Positions 1 to 8,469 of a stretch of 46,386 nucleotides of DNA are shown here, piece by piece (position 1 is the first letter of the stretch; each line of letters begins with the position of its first letter). Origin of the DNA: Luteimonas sp. ANT-B3E (GTDB taxonomy: Bacteria; Pseudomonadota; Gammaproteobacteria; Xanthomonadales; Xanthomonadaceae). The stretch lies in contig LXQJ01000044.1 in assembly GCA_001683895.1 (NCBI GenBank), forward strand, positions 1 through 46,386, written 5' to 3'. A program made the position numbers and the translations under genes. The notes beneath the pieces were generated by a model. It was not told the origin of the DNA. It searched no databases and saw nothing but the letters and a program-made list of their open reading frames with translations.

Positions 1-206
1 TGGATGCGTTGATCATCGCCCAGTACCAGCGCATGACCCACTACGGGATCGCCGGTTTCGGCACCGCCGCTGCCTATGCCGAAGCCCTGGGCCGCAAGGA
101 CGACGCCGCCAAGTTGAACCGCGCCACCAAGGAGATCTACGGCGGCGACGAATACGCGACCACCCTGGCCGAGACGTCGATCAATCTCAAGGCCGAAAAC
201 GCCTGA
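1..206 (+). CDS. DUF892 (YciE/YciF-type) ferritin-like protein, 3' end only
   Basis: The reading frame enters from the window edge (first full codon at base 3) and ends with TGA at 204-206. The visible 68 residues include 'MTHYGIAGFGTAAAYAEALG' and 'KDDAAKLNRATKEIYGGDE'. These match the last two helices of DUF892 proteins, a four-helix ferritin-like family often induced by general stress. The usual family length is about 165 residues, so roughly 60% lies outside the window. The tail 'TTLAETSINLKAENA' is in keeping with the family. The biochemical role of these proteins is not settled. Confidence 0.8.
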   Translation, partial: DALIIAQYQRMTHYGIAGFGTAAAYAEALGRKDDAAKLNRATKEIYGGDEYATTLAETSINLKAENA

Positions 207-215
207 GCATGGTTC

Positions 216-239
216 GGCCCGGACGCTCGTGTTCGGGCC
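216..239 (+). terminator. Hairpin after the DUF892 gene
   Basis: GGCCCGGA (216-223) pairs with TTCGGGCC (232-239) to form an 8-bp stem with one G-T wobble and an 8-base loop, starting 10 bases after the stop codon. No T-run follows, so it could be a weak terminator or an mRNA 3'-end stabiliser. The rest of the 207-495 gap shows no other feature I can support. Confidence 0.35.
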
Positions 240-495
240 ACGGCCCGCCGATGAGGCGCTGGGTCGGTGAAGCCAACTCGGTCTGCGGCACGAAAATCAC
301 TGCAACACAAGCGACTCGCTCAAAATGACCCGAGCCTGCCGCGGCATGCAGAAGTTTTTGCATTACTACTCCAGGATGCTGTTGCGCCCCCGGCAGGTCC
401 GCGCCGGCCCGACGCTCCCCGCAGGCTGCAGCCTATACGGATAATGCCTGTTTCGCTCAAGCGCTTCAGGACTGATTCTGCGCAGTGCCACGATC

Positions 496-1791
496 ATGGA
501 CTTCGATCTTCCCCTGCAAAATCACATCCTTCAGCTGACCGTCCTCGCGACGGTCGCGCTGCTGGTGCAGCTCACGGTCGAGCGCATCCACCTTCCCGGA
601 TTGATCGGACTGCTGCTGATCGGCATCCTGATCGGGCCCGGAGGGCTTGCCGTGCTGCCGCGCGAACCGGTCGCGGAACTGCTGGGCAAGGTGGGCCTCG
701 TCTACATCATGTTTCTGGCAGGGGTGGAGATCAATCTCGCAGTACTGAGGGAGCACAAACGCGAGGTGAGCCTTTTCGGCATCCTCAGCATGAGCGTGAC
801 GTTTCTCATCGCCCTGGCGGTGGCCCGGCTGATGCAGTTTTCCTGGATCGGCGCACTGCTGGTGGCCACCGCCCTGTCTTCGCACACCCTGGTCGCATAC
901 CCGGTGGTCAAGCGACTGAAGCTTCTCAGTCGGCAGCCCGTGGTGACTGCCGTAGGCGGCACGCTCATCACCGACACGCTGGCGCTGGTCCTGCTGGCGT
1001 TCCTGATCCAGCGCGCGGACAGCAGCGGTGGCGGCTTCCTGGCCTCGCTGATGCCGCTGGCGCTGCTTGCAGGCGTCGTTGCGTTGTCACTGTTGACGGT
1101 GCCCCGGCTGGCGCGCGCGCTGTTCGCGCAGGACCGGGTTTCGCGCGCGGAAAAGGCGCTGTTCGTGCTGGTGATCCTGCTGGTACTGGCCTCGGTGGCC
1201 CGGCTGATCGGTACCGAATCGATCCTGGGCGCCTTCCTTGCCGGGCTCTGCCTCAACAGCGCACTGCGCGATCGTCACGAACTGCATGAGCATCTGGGGT
1301 TCGTCGGCCGGATGATCTTCATCCCCTTCTTCTTCATCGATACCGGCATGCGAATCGATGCGGGCGTCCTCGTCGGGGAGGCATGGGTGTGGCTGCTGGC
1401 TGCGGTGATGGTCGCCGCAGTCCTGACCGGCAAGTCGGCCGCGGCATGGTTTACCGGTCGGATCTATGGCTATTCACCTGTTGCGCGGACGCTCATGATC
1501 GGTCTCACCGTGCCACAGGCGGCCGCGACCCTGGCGGTCACGGTGACGGCCAGCGCGGCCGGTGCTTTCGACGAGACCGTGGTCGACGCGGTGGTAATCG
1601 TAATCCTCGTCACCTGCCTGATCGGACCGCTGCTGAGCCGTTACGCGGGCCAGAAGGTCGCCCTTGAAGAGGAGCCCGAGGACGAATCGCCCGTCGAGGA
1701 GCCGAAGGCAGAGATCCCGGCGCAGGACACCGAGGAAGAGGACATTTCACGGAAAAAAAGCTCCGGCAACGAGAGCTGCCAGACGCGCTGA
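496..1791 (+). CDS. CPA2-family cation/proton antiporter (Kef/NapA-like)
   Basis: This is a 431-residue integral membrane protein, likely exchanging Na+ or K+ for H+ across the inner membrane. The sequence is a series of about 12 hydrophobic segments. Family signatures include 'LPGLIGLLLIGILIGPGGL' near residue 35, the segment 'GLVYIMFLAGVEINL', and 'GTESILGAFLAGLCLNSAL'. This is the Na_H_Exchanger fold (PF00999). It lacks the C-terminal RCK/TrkA_N nucleotide-binding domain of KefB/KefC. It ends instead in a strongly acidic tail of about 45 residues (EEEPEDESPVEE...) likely to be cytoplasmic. The ATG at 496 is the first start ahead of the first hydrophobic segment. The gene stands alone. The exact ion cannot be read from sequence. 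Confidence 0.85.
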   Translation: MDFDLPLQNHILQLTVLATVALLVQLTVERIHLPGLIGLLLIGILIGPGGLAVLPREPVAELLGKVGLVYIMFLAGVEINLAVLREHKREVSLFGILSMSVTFLIALAVARLMQFSWIGALLVATALSSHTLVAYPVVKRLKLLSRQPVVTAVGGTLITDTLALVLLAFLIQRADSSGGGFLASLMPLALLAGVVALSLLTVPRLARALFAQDRVSRAEKALFVLVILLVLASVARLIGTESILGAFLAGLCLNSALRDRHELHEHLGFVGRMIFIPFFFIDTGMRIDAGVLVGEAWVWLLAAVMVAAVLTGKSAAAWFTGRIYGYSPVARTLMIGLTVPQAAATLAVTVTASAAGAFDETVVDAVVIVILVTCLIGPLLSRYAGQKVALEEEPEDESPVEEPKAEIPAQDTEEEDISRKKSSGNESCQTR

Positions 1792-1949
1792 ACCGCCCCA
1801 TCTCGAGCGCAGAAGTTTGGCCAGCATCGAGGATCCTGACCGCCTCCCGTTTGAACCTGGCGGTGCTCTCGCCTGGCCGCGATCGGCAAGCCCCTTGCGA
1901 ATCGCGGGGAAGTTGAGGTCCCATACCCCCGGGGAAACGGGGAACTTCA

Positions 1950-3031
1950 ATGGAATCAGCAGCCGCCTACGGGGCGCTCGTCGAGCGCCTTGACCCCCAG
2001 TCGCGTCAGGCACCGGGCTTGTACAAGTTCAAGCTGGGATTGCTCGCGTGTTTCGGCTTCGCGGTCCTGGGCGGCTCTGCGCTGCTGGCCCTGGGGTTGT
2101 CGGCGGGCCTCGTGATCGGACTCGCGCTGCTCAGCCCGGTCCTGCTGCTCAAGCTCATCAAGGTGATCTGGACCCGATCGCATTCGGCTGGTTTCTGTTG
2201 AAGGCTCTGTGGGTGCGCTTCCGCCCGCCCTATGGCTACCGGATCGGCCCTGGTGAGGCTCCCGAGCTGGTGGCCGAAGTCGAGCGACTGCGACGCGAGA
2301 CCGGCGCGCCGAGGCTGGAGGCCAGCCTGATCGATGCAGACTTCAACGCGGCGGGTGCCAGCGTGCCACGCGTCTCGGGACTGTTCGGCCACAGGCATTG
2401 CCTGGTCCTCGGCTTGCCGTTGATGCGGTTGCTCAGCCGCGAGCAGATGCTGGCTGTGATCGCGCACGAGCTCGGCCACTTCGGTGGCGGCCACAGTCGT
2501 TTCTCCGGATGGATCTACCGTGTCCGGGTGAGTTGGTACCGGGTGCTTGGTCCGCTCAGCGAGAGCGGCTCGTCTGTGTCGAGGGTCTACACCAGATTCT
2601 TCCACTGGTACGCAACGTCCTTCAACGCCTACAGCTTCGCCCTGGCCCGCGCGAACGAGTACCAGGCCGATGCCGCTGCAGCGCGCGTCATGGGCGCGCC
2701 GGCGGCTGACGCCGCCCTGATTCGCATCCATCTGGGCGGCGAGCGGCTGCAACGCGACGTCTGGCCGCAGGTGCGGCTGTCCCATCAGACGCTGGCGGTG
2801 CCGCCGACCCTGCTGTCCCGAAACATGGCGTTGCACCTGCGAAGCGCGGGAGTCACGTGCTCACGCGGTTACCTGATGCGAAAGAAGGACCGCCGAGCGC
2901 CGCGGTCCGGGCACAGCGGTTATCGAGAACATACCCCGGTGTGTGGTCGTCAGGTCGGGCGGCGCTGGTTGGCTACATCCCCTCTTCGCTTCCGATTGTG
3001 CTCTTGCCCTGTTTCCGTGCCGATGCAATGA
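1950..3031 (+). pseudogene. M48-type membrane zinc peptidase, frameshifted and C-terminally truncated
   Basis: The first frame (ATG 1950, stop 2199-2201) gives an N-terminal region with two hydrophobic segments and runs into 'LLLKLIKVIW'. The family-like continuation 'FGWFLLKALWVRFRPPYG' lies in a second frame from about 2175, so one base appears to be missing between about 2160 and 2185. The second frame carries the zinc motif HELGH ('IAHELGHFGGGHSRFS', near 2467) and the third-ligand region 'ANEYQADAAAARVMG', both typical of M48 peptidases. After about 2840 the similarity stops and the frame runs through unrelated arginine-rich sequence to 3031. The 3' domain therefore looks lost. A sequencing indel could explain the first break but not the missing C-terminus. 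Confidence 0.65.
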
Positions 3032-3648
3032 CCAGCACAGTCACCGACACCACCGCAGCGACAGCAAGCAGCGCCAGCGCGAGCCCGAGCTCGGCGATGG
3101 ACATCAGCAGCGCCACCCCCGGAGCCTGTTGTCCTCCTCCTGGCAGCGCTGCCGACGCTCGCGCTGCGCCGGGAAGATCGTAGAACCGGTAGAGCACCAG
3201 CGCGAGCGAGGACACCACAAACAGCACGAACAAAGCGCGCACGGCGATCGCCTGTTCCTTCGCAACGATCATCCACCAACCGAATCGATAGATGGGCAGC
3301 AGTGCCACCAGCACGATTGCGCCCAGCCACATCAGCAGCAAGTCGTGGAACTGGGTGAACAGCCACACCGGCGACAGCACCGCGCCGAAGAACGGCTGCG
3401 GATAGGGCGCAAGCCGTTCGAACCAGAACGGCCAGTACGCTCCAGAGTGCCAGCAGGCCCCACAAACGTTCGACGAGCAGGAAAGCGGTGTCGACAGGGG
3501 GAACCGCCAACAGCCACGGAGCGAGCCTCACGGCGAGAAACCCGGAGATGCCCCCGCAGTTCGCGCCGTCTGCACCAAAGCCCGCGGGGCAGCCGAGTGC
3601 ACCCAGCGCGGATTCGGCGATCTGCGGGCCGAACAGGGCCATCGCCAC
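2973..3648 (-). pseudogene. Multi-pass membrane protein with an internal frameshift
   Basis: Two minus-strand frames make one plausible membrane protein. The 5' part ('VAMALFGPQIAESALGALG' ... 'LLVERLWGLLALWSVLAVLV') is in one frame to about 3430. The 3' part ('WFERLAPYPQPFFGAVL', 'LLLMWLGAIVLVALLPIYRF') is in another, ending with TGA at 2973. The 5' frame stays open upstream to about 3740 without an ATG before the Met at 3648, so the true start is unknown. About five hydrophobic segments are visible. I do not recognise the family. The gene follows the GGDEF-EAL gene on the same strand and may be the last member of that operon. It converges on the broken M48 gene. Confidence 0.5.
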
Positions 3649-3849
3649 GCAGAAACCGAGAAGCCCGTATGCCAGCCAGCGGGTGCGCCGACTGACGAAT
3701 CGCGACGCAGGGGAGACAGGCGCATGCAGGAGCGGCTCTGAGGGCTTGAGAGGGCGCTGACCCAGCGGCCGGCGTGCCGAGTGTAGGGCTTCCGACGATC
3801 CTGACGTACGCGTAGGCGCGGAGGAGCGCGCTGATCCGAACCGGATCGC

Positions 3850-6606
3850 TCAGCCAACGCCCGGGTGCTGGTCCAGGGCCTGCGTCATGTCGCCGGCAGA
3901 CATGGGCCGGTAGTAGACATATCCCTGGATCGTATGGCATCCCATGGCGGCCAGCATTTCGACCTGGGCCATTGATTCGGCGCCCTCCGCGACAACGTTT
4001 TTTTGTAGATCCCCGGCCACCGCGATGATCGAGCGCACGATCGCCGCTGTCGCCACGTCTCCGCCCGCCAGATCGACGATGAAAGCGCGATCGATCTTCA
4101 GGGTGTCGCTGGGCAACTTGGCAAGGTAGGCAAGTGAGGAGAAGCCGGTGCCGAAATCATCGATCGCGATCGTCACACCCATGTCGCGCAAGCCCTGGAG
4201 TTGCCCGCTGCCGGATCCGCTGTCGCAGACAAGTATCGTTTCGGTAACTTCGATTTCCAACGCTGATGGAGGCATCCCGCTGGCGTCGATGACCTGCCTG
4301 ACGACTTCCACGAAGCGACCGGAACGCAGCTGGTGGCTCGAGACGTTGACCGCGATCAGCGGCAGCTTGAACCCCTGAGCTCTCCATTCGCACCATTGGC
4401 GGCAGGCCTCCTCAAGGACGTGTCGTCCCAGATCGTCGATCAGTCCGCTTTCCTCTGCAAGCGCGATGAACACCGGCGTCGGGATGTTGCCGTTCTGCTG
4501 ATGTGTCCATCGCGCCAGGGCTTCGGCGCCAACGATACGTCCGCTGCGACTGTCCACGCGCGGCTGGTAGTGCACCTCGATCTGCCCAGCGTGAATCGCC
4601 AGGCGCAGATCATGCTCCATCTGCACGTGAGCGCGCGCTTCGGCATTCATCGCTGCGGTGAAGAATTCGGTACGCCCGCCGCCCGCTTTCTTGCCGCGGT
4701 ACATTGCCACGTCCGCGTTGCGAATGAGCGTGCTCGCGTCTTCTCCGTCCCTGGGATAAAAGGCGATGCCCGCGCTGAGGCGCTGATGGAACTCGCGATT
4801 GCCGGCCGTGATCGCAGTGGCGAAACGATCCGTGATCGCCGCCGTCGCCTGAGCGGCGCGGTCCACATCGTAGACCTGTGGCAGGATGACGAAAAACTCG
4901 TCGCCGCCAAACCTGCCGACGAAATCGCCCGGCGCGATGCTTTCCCTGATCCGTTCGCCGCTCTTGACGAGCACCTCGTCGCCGAGGGTATGGCCAAGGC
5001 CGTCGTTGATCGACTTGAACCGGTCCAGGTCGAGGAAGATGACGGCAAAGCCACCCGCCGAGGACCGCGCTTCAGCGATGCTGGCGGCCAAGGTTTCATA
5101 GGTCGCCAGACGATTGGGCAGGCCAGTCAGGGAATCGTGGTGGGCCTGGAAGACGAGCAGGTTCTCACGCGCTGCGAAGGCGACCGCGACCGCGACTCTT
5201 TCGGTGAGCTCTCCGATCTGCGTGGAAAAGTCCGTGACATTCTCCAGACGCTGCGGGAAACCCAGCATGGCGCAGACGCGGACATCGCCTTGTCCGTCTG
5301 GCGCCATTACCCATGCCACGCCATCTCCGCAGCGTCGGAATGCTTCGCAAAGGACGCCAGCGTCGATCTCTTCGACTGCAAGCCATCGCATGTCCATCGA
5401 GGGCCGATGCGCTGGTGCGAGCGCCGCAAGGACCACGGTGTCGTCGCCTGCTTCAGTCCACTGCAGATTGCGCGGTCGCAGGTAGTACGTTGCCGAAGCA
5501 GGTGCTCCGGGCGTCGAAACGCCGATACAGACTGTCGCCGTTTCGACAATACGCTGGATGCGTGACATCACCAGATCGACCACGTCGGCAAGCGGCGCGC
5601 GCGCCAGGATGAGCCGGTCGACTTCGGACAGTGTGCGCAGCGTCTCCATCTGAAGGCCGATGCGCCGTTCCATGTCGCCGAACGTCTTCGAAAGCACGCC
5701 GAACTCGTCCTCGGCAGAATGACCTTGCACCGGCATGGATCCGCTTTCGAAGGTCCGTATCCTGGTCAGCAAAGCAACCATGGGCACCAGCACCCTGCGG
5801 ATCTGAATCGAACTCAGCAGCATCGCCAGTAGCAGCACGCCTGCGGCGACGGGAGCGAGGAAGGCGGAATAGTTCTGCAGATGTTTCACGGGCGCGGCAG
5901 AGGACACGAACGTCCACTCGGGCGCGCCGAAGCGCGGTTTGAGAAACAGTGTCCATTCCCGCTCCAGCAGGGCAGCGTCGTGTCGACGCGCGTTGACGTC
6001 ACCGCCGCAGAACAAGTGGATGCCGCGGGCGTGGGCGCAGATCCTGACTGCGTGGCCCACCGCATCCGGATCACCCCACAGGAAGGAAGGCTTCAGTCTC
6101 CCAGCGAACAACAGATCTCCCTGCTGTCCGGCCAGCGGCCTGAGGAGGATCACGGCGTGCCTGTTGACCGCCGCATCGCCGCTGCCTGCCTCCGGCGACG
6201 CCACCACCCGCAGTCTGGAGGCGAGAGGCGATTCCGCGGCTATTCCGGCCAGTTCCGCCGCAAAGCCATGCGTATCCGCGGTCGAGGACGGCCCGATCGC
6301 CGCGACGTCAGTGAAGTACATGGCGAGTAGGCGCTGACCCTCGCCACGCGAGATGGCATCGGCATCGACTGCTCCGAATGCTTCGTCGGCGAGTTCAAGG
6401 CGTGAGTAGACGCCAAGCGCGAACTCCTTGCTGCTCAAGTGCAGGGTTGCCTGCTCGACCTGATTCGACTCGGCAGCGGCCGCGCGGTAGGTGATCCAGA
6501 ACACCGCAGCGGCGGGCACCACCGCTGCAAGACAGAACATCAGGAAGATGCGCCTCCCAAAGCGGCTTCCGAGAAAGGTTCCGTGGATGCGGAAGTCAAG
6601 CGCCAT
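3850..6606 (-). CDS. Membrane GGDEF-EAL protein (cyclic-di-GMP turnover)
   Basis: The product is 918 residues. Order: TM helix (about 20-40), periplasmic sensor region (about 41-245), second TM (about 246-265), HAMP linker (about 266-320), a GAF-like region, GGDEF domain with an intact GGDEF motif at 567-571, and EAL domain with the EAL motif at 695-697. Both domains look catalytically competent. GGDEF is followed by FFVILP. The EAL domain keeps 'VNVSSHQL', 'DDFGTGFSSLAYL', 'KIDRAF' and 'VVAEGAES'. It may therefore make, break or switch c-di-GMP levels in response to a periplasmic signal. The start ATG lies 9 bases after the prepilin stop codon, so the two genes are probably co-transcribed. 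The sensor fold was not recognised. Confidence 0.9.
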   Translation of the reverse strand: MALDFRIHGTFLGSRFGRRIFLMFCLAAVVPAAAVFWITYRAAAAESNQVEQATLHLSSKEFALGVYSRLELADEAFGAVDADAISRGEGQRLLAMYFTDVAAIGPSSTADTHGFAAELAGIAAESPLASRLRVVASPEAGSGDAAVNRHAVILLRPLAGQQGDLLFAGRLKPSFLWGDPDAVGHAVRICAHARGIHLFCGGDVNARRHDAALLEREWTLFLKPRFGAPEWTFVSSAAPVKHLQNYSAFLAPVAAGVLLLAMLLSSIQIRRVLVPMVALLTRIRTFESGSMPVQGHSAEDEFGVLSKTFGDMERRIGLQMETLRTLSEVDRLILARAPLADVVDLVMSRIQRIVETATVCIGVSTPGAPASATYYLRPRNLQWTEAGDDTVVLAALAPAHRPSMDMRWLAVEEIDAGVLCEAFRRCGDGVAWVMAPDGQGDVRVCAMLGFPQRLENVTDFSTQIGELTERVAVAVAFAARENLLVFQAHHDSLTGLPNRLATYETLAASIAEARSSAGGFAVIFLDLDRFKSINDGLGHTLGDEVLVKSGERIRESIAPGDFVGRFGGDEFFVILPQVYDVDRAAQATAAITDRFATAITAGNREFHQRLSAGIAFYPRDGEDASTLIRNADVAMYRGKKAGGGRTEFFTAAMNAEARAHVQMEHDLRLAIHAGQIEVHYQPRVDSRSGRIVGAEALARWTHQQNGNIPTPVFIALAEESGLIDDLGRHVLEEACRQWCEWRAQGFKLPLIAVNVSSHQLRSGRFVEVVRQVIDASGMPPSALEIEVTETILVCDSGSGSGQLQGLRDMGVTIAIDDFGTGFSSLAYLAKLPSDTLKIDRAFIVDLAGGDVATAAIVRSIIAVAGDLQKNVVAEGAESMAQVEMLAAMGCHTIQGYVYYRPMSAGDMTQALDQHPGVG

Positions 6607-6615
6607 GCGCAGTCT

Positions 6616-7158
6616 TCAGAACGTGGAGGCGAGATCGACGAAAGCTCCGTCACGCGCACGGATCACGTCGTCCAGGCTGTCCTTCTGGCTGATCTGCGAC
6701 TTGTAAACTCCGTTCCTCCCCGCGCTGAAAAGGTCGAAATCAGAGTTCAGGGGATTGAGCCGCTTGTCTTTGCGCGCCTTGCCGCGACTTGCGCCGGTCA
6801 GATCGACGTAGTGATAGGGCCGGCCCCACGGATCCAGGAATTGCGCCCGCCCGATATCCGACAATGTCTCCGGATACTGGCCTTCATGTCGGTTCTGAAA
6901 GCGCTGGATCTCGACCGACATCACCACGATATCCATTTTTGCCGCGGCGACCTTCGTGCTCTCGACGTAGCCGGAATACTGGCCAACCGCGATCATGGTC
7001 AGAATGCACACGAGCGCAACGACGAACATCAGTTCGAGCAGCGTGAACCCGGTGCATGACCGTGACAGGGGGTCGCCGTGCAGCCGAGAAACATCAACCT
7101 TGTTGAGCGATCCTGATCGATCGGCGACAGCCGCGACAGGTGGATTGGTGGCAATCAA
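6616..7158 (-). CDS. Prepilin / GspG-like pseudopilin, start unresolved
   Basis: The core is a class-III-signal prepilin: 'GFTLLELMFVVALVCILTMI' with the G|F cleavage site near 7045, then a long hydrophobic helix. A GspG-like globular part follows, with 'FLDPWGRPYHYVDL', 'NSDFDLFSAGRNG' and 'SLDDVIRARDG'. The mature protein is about 140 residues, the usual size. No ATG sits in frame close to the leader. The coordinate given uses a TTG at 7158, which would give an unusually long leader. An out-of-frame ATG at about 7055 reads MHR just before the G-F-T site, as if one or two bases were missing. It lies directly upstream of the GGDEF-EAL gene, so pilus-like assembly and c-di-GMP may be linked here. 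Confidence 0.6.
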   Translation of the reverse strand: MIATNPPVAAVADRSGSLNKVDVSRLHGDPLSRSCTGFTLLELMFVVALVCILTMIAVGQYSGYVESTKVAAAKMDIVVMSVEIQRFQNRHEGQYPETLSDIGRAQFLDPWGRPYHYVDLTGASRGKARKDKRLNPLNSDFDLFSAGRNGVYKSQISQKDSLDDVIRARDGAFVDLASTF

Positions 7159-7277
7159 ATTTCCAACCCCCCTGGATTGGCGGGCGGGTGCCCGTATTCC
7201 CGCCACACAGCATAGTCCCGGTCCGTATAATGACGTGAAGTAGGCGCCAACATCGCGGACATCGATCGGATTCCCGC

Positions 7278-7627
7278 TCATGCCCAGCAGCAAGTGGCGT
7301 TGGGCCGGGCACGTTGAGCGCCGAGCGCGGTCACATCCCCGATGCAGGGCCGAACGCTTCGCGCAGGCGGCTGCCGCGCCTGTGCCGGGATAGGGGTTGC
7401 GAGCGGCCTGGCGCCAAGCGCTGCAAGTTGGTCCAGCACCGGCTGCATCTGCGCGTCGGGCGTCGCTATCTGCGCGATCCGCGGTGTCGCCGTCATGGCT
7501 GCGGGTAATGCCATGTCGGCCGCGGTTGGCGGCTGTGAGTGGCCTGCGGATTGCAGGCGGAGAGGGTGGCGATGACAACAAACGTCGCCGCGGCCAAGAC
7601 GGCGCGGTGGTGAGCGTAGGTCGCCAT
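7278..7627 (-). pseudogene. Remnant of an alpha/beta-hydrolase lipoprotein
   Basis: An ATG at 7627 with a good ribosome site (AAGGAAG, 6-8 bases upstream) opens a lipoprotein signal peptide, 'MATYAHHRAVLAAATFVVIA' followed by a TLSAC lipobox. That frame stops within about 45 codons. From about 7550 the adjacent frame continues sensibly as 'SQPPTAADMALPAAMTATPR' and 'MQPVLDQLAALGARPL'. The latter resembles the N-terminal linker of secreted esterase/lipase-type alpha/beta hydrolases of xanthomonads. The catalytic domain is absent: the frame degenerates and ends at 7278. This looks like a 5' stub left by deletion plus a frameshift. The family assignment rests on a short stretch and is tentative. 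Confidence 0.5.
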
Positions 7628-7821
7628 GGTGCTTCCTTGAGCACCGCCGGGCAGCGGAGCATCTCAAGCTAGGCATGCCCACGTCCGGGGCGCGTGACTC
7701 CTCTGGTGCCGCGACATGAGGCGGGCGACCGGGCAGTTGTGCAGGCCAGCGCCAATCCCAGCGTAGGCGCCGATGGCGCCGGTCCCGCCAGTTTCCCGGA
7801 CCTTGCCTCCGTTGGCCGCGC

Positions 7822-8364
7822 TCAGGCCCCGCGCGCGTGCTTCGGCGGGTGTGCCGCCGGATCGCTGGCAAACTTCACCAACGCTTCGCTTCCCAGCCGG
7901 CTGCAGCGCCGGAAGAACTCCTCCAGCAGGTCGAGCTCGGTATCGCTGTAGCCCTTGCACAGGTCGAAGAAGCCCTGCTGCATCTCTTCGTAGCACGGGC
8001 CGAGATGTTCGTCGGCCAGCGCTTCCATCCGCACCACGACGCGGCGCCGGTCCACCGGGTCGCGTTCGCGTCTGACGTAGCCACTGCGCTCCAGCCGGTC
8101 GATGACCCCGGTGATTGCCCCGGTGCTGAGGCCCGAGGCCTCGGCCAGCTGTCCGGCGGTCAGTTCACCGGTGACGCAGACCAGGTCCAGGCACTCGAGG
8201 TCGGAGCTGGTCATGCCGAAGCGGTGCGAGATGGCCTCGCTCAGCAAAGTGCTCTGTCCGGTTGTCTTGCGCACCGCCACTTCGAGATTGAGGAGGCGCT
8301 CGACGCGTTCGGTGGGCAGGCCGGCGCGGACGGCAGGGTGCTTGTGCAGATCCGGATAATTCAT
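7822..8364 (-). CDS. MarR-family transcriptional regulator
   Basis: A 180-residue winged-helix repressor. The DNA-binding part reads 'LTAGQLAEASGLSTGAITGV' then 'IDRLERSGYVRRERDPVDRR', the classic MarR recognition helix and wing with the DxRR motif. Flanking helices would form the dimer. The start is the ATG at 8364, preceded by AGGTAAG at good spacing. A TTG at 8379 would add five residues. The gene is divergent from the RND efflux pair across about 105 bases that hold an imperfect palindrome. It is therefore the probable local repressor of the pump, relieved by a small aromatic or toxic ligand as is usual for MarR proteins. Confidence 0.85.
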   Translation of the reverse strand: MNYPDLHKHPAVRAGLPTERVERLLNLEVAVRKTTGQSTLLSEAISHRFGMTSSDLECLDLVCVTGELTAGQLAEASGLSTGAITGVIDRLERSGYVRRERDPVDRRRVVVRMEALADEHLGPCYEEMQQGFFDLCKGYSDTELDLLEEFFRRCSRLGSEALVKFASDPAAHPPKHARGA

Positions 8365-8368
8365 TAAC

Positions 8369-8384
8369 TTACCTCGCAAGCTAA
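8369..8384. promoter_or_regulatory. Candidate MarR operator (imperfect palindrome)
   Basis: TTACCTCGCAAGCTAA reads the same on the other strand at 12 of 16 positions, the size and AT-ended form typical of MarR sites. It overlaps the ribosome-binding region of marR and faces the efflux operon. A related half-site, GGTAAGCTAC, follows near 8396. Binding is inferred only from position and symmetry. Confidence 0.4.
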
Positions 8385-8469
8385 ACTTCTTTTCCGGTAA
8401 GCTACTTCGTCAGCGCCCTGGACGCAACGCAGCCTTGCGTTTGCGGCGGCGGGCAGCCACTGCAAACGG

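Noticed and set aside
4333-5565. A 410-codon plus-strand frame opposite the GGDEF-EAL gene
   Set aside because: Antisense shadow; the GGDEF and EAL motifs are on the other strand.
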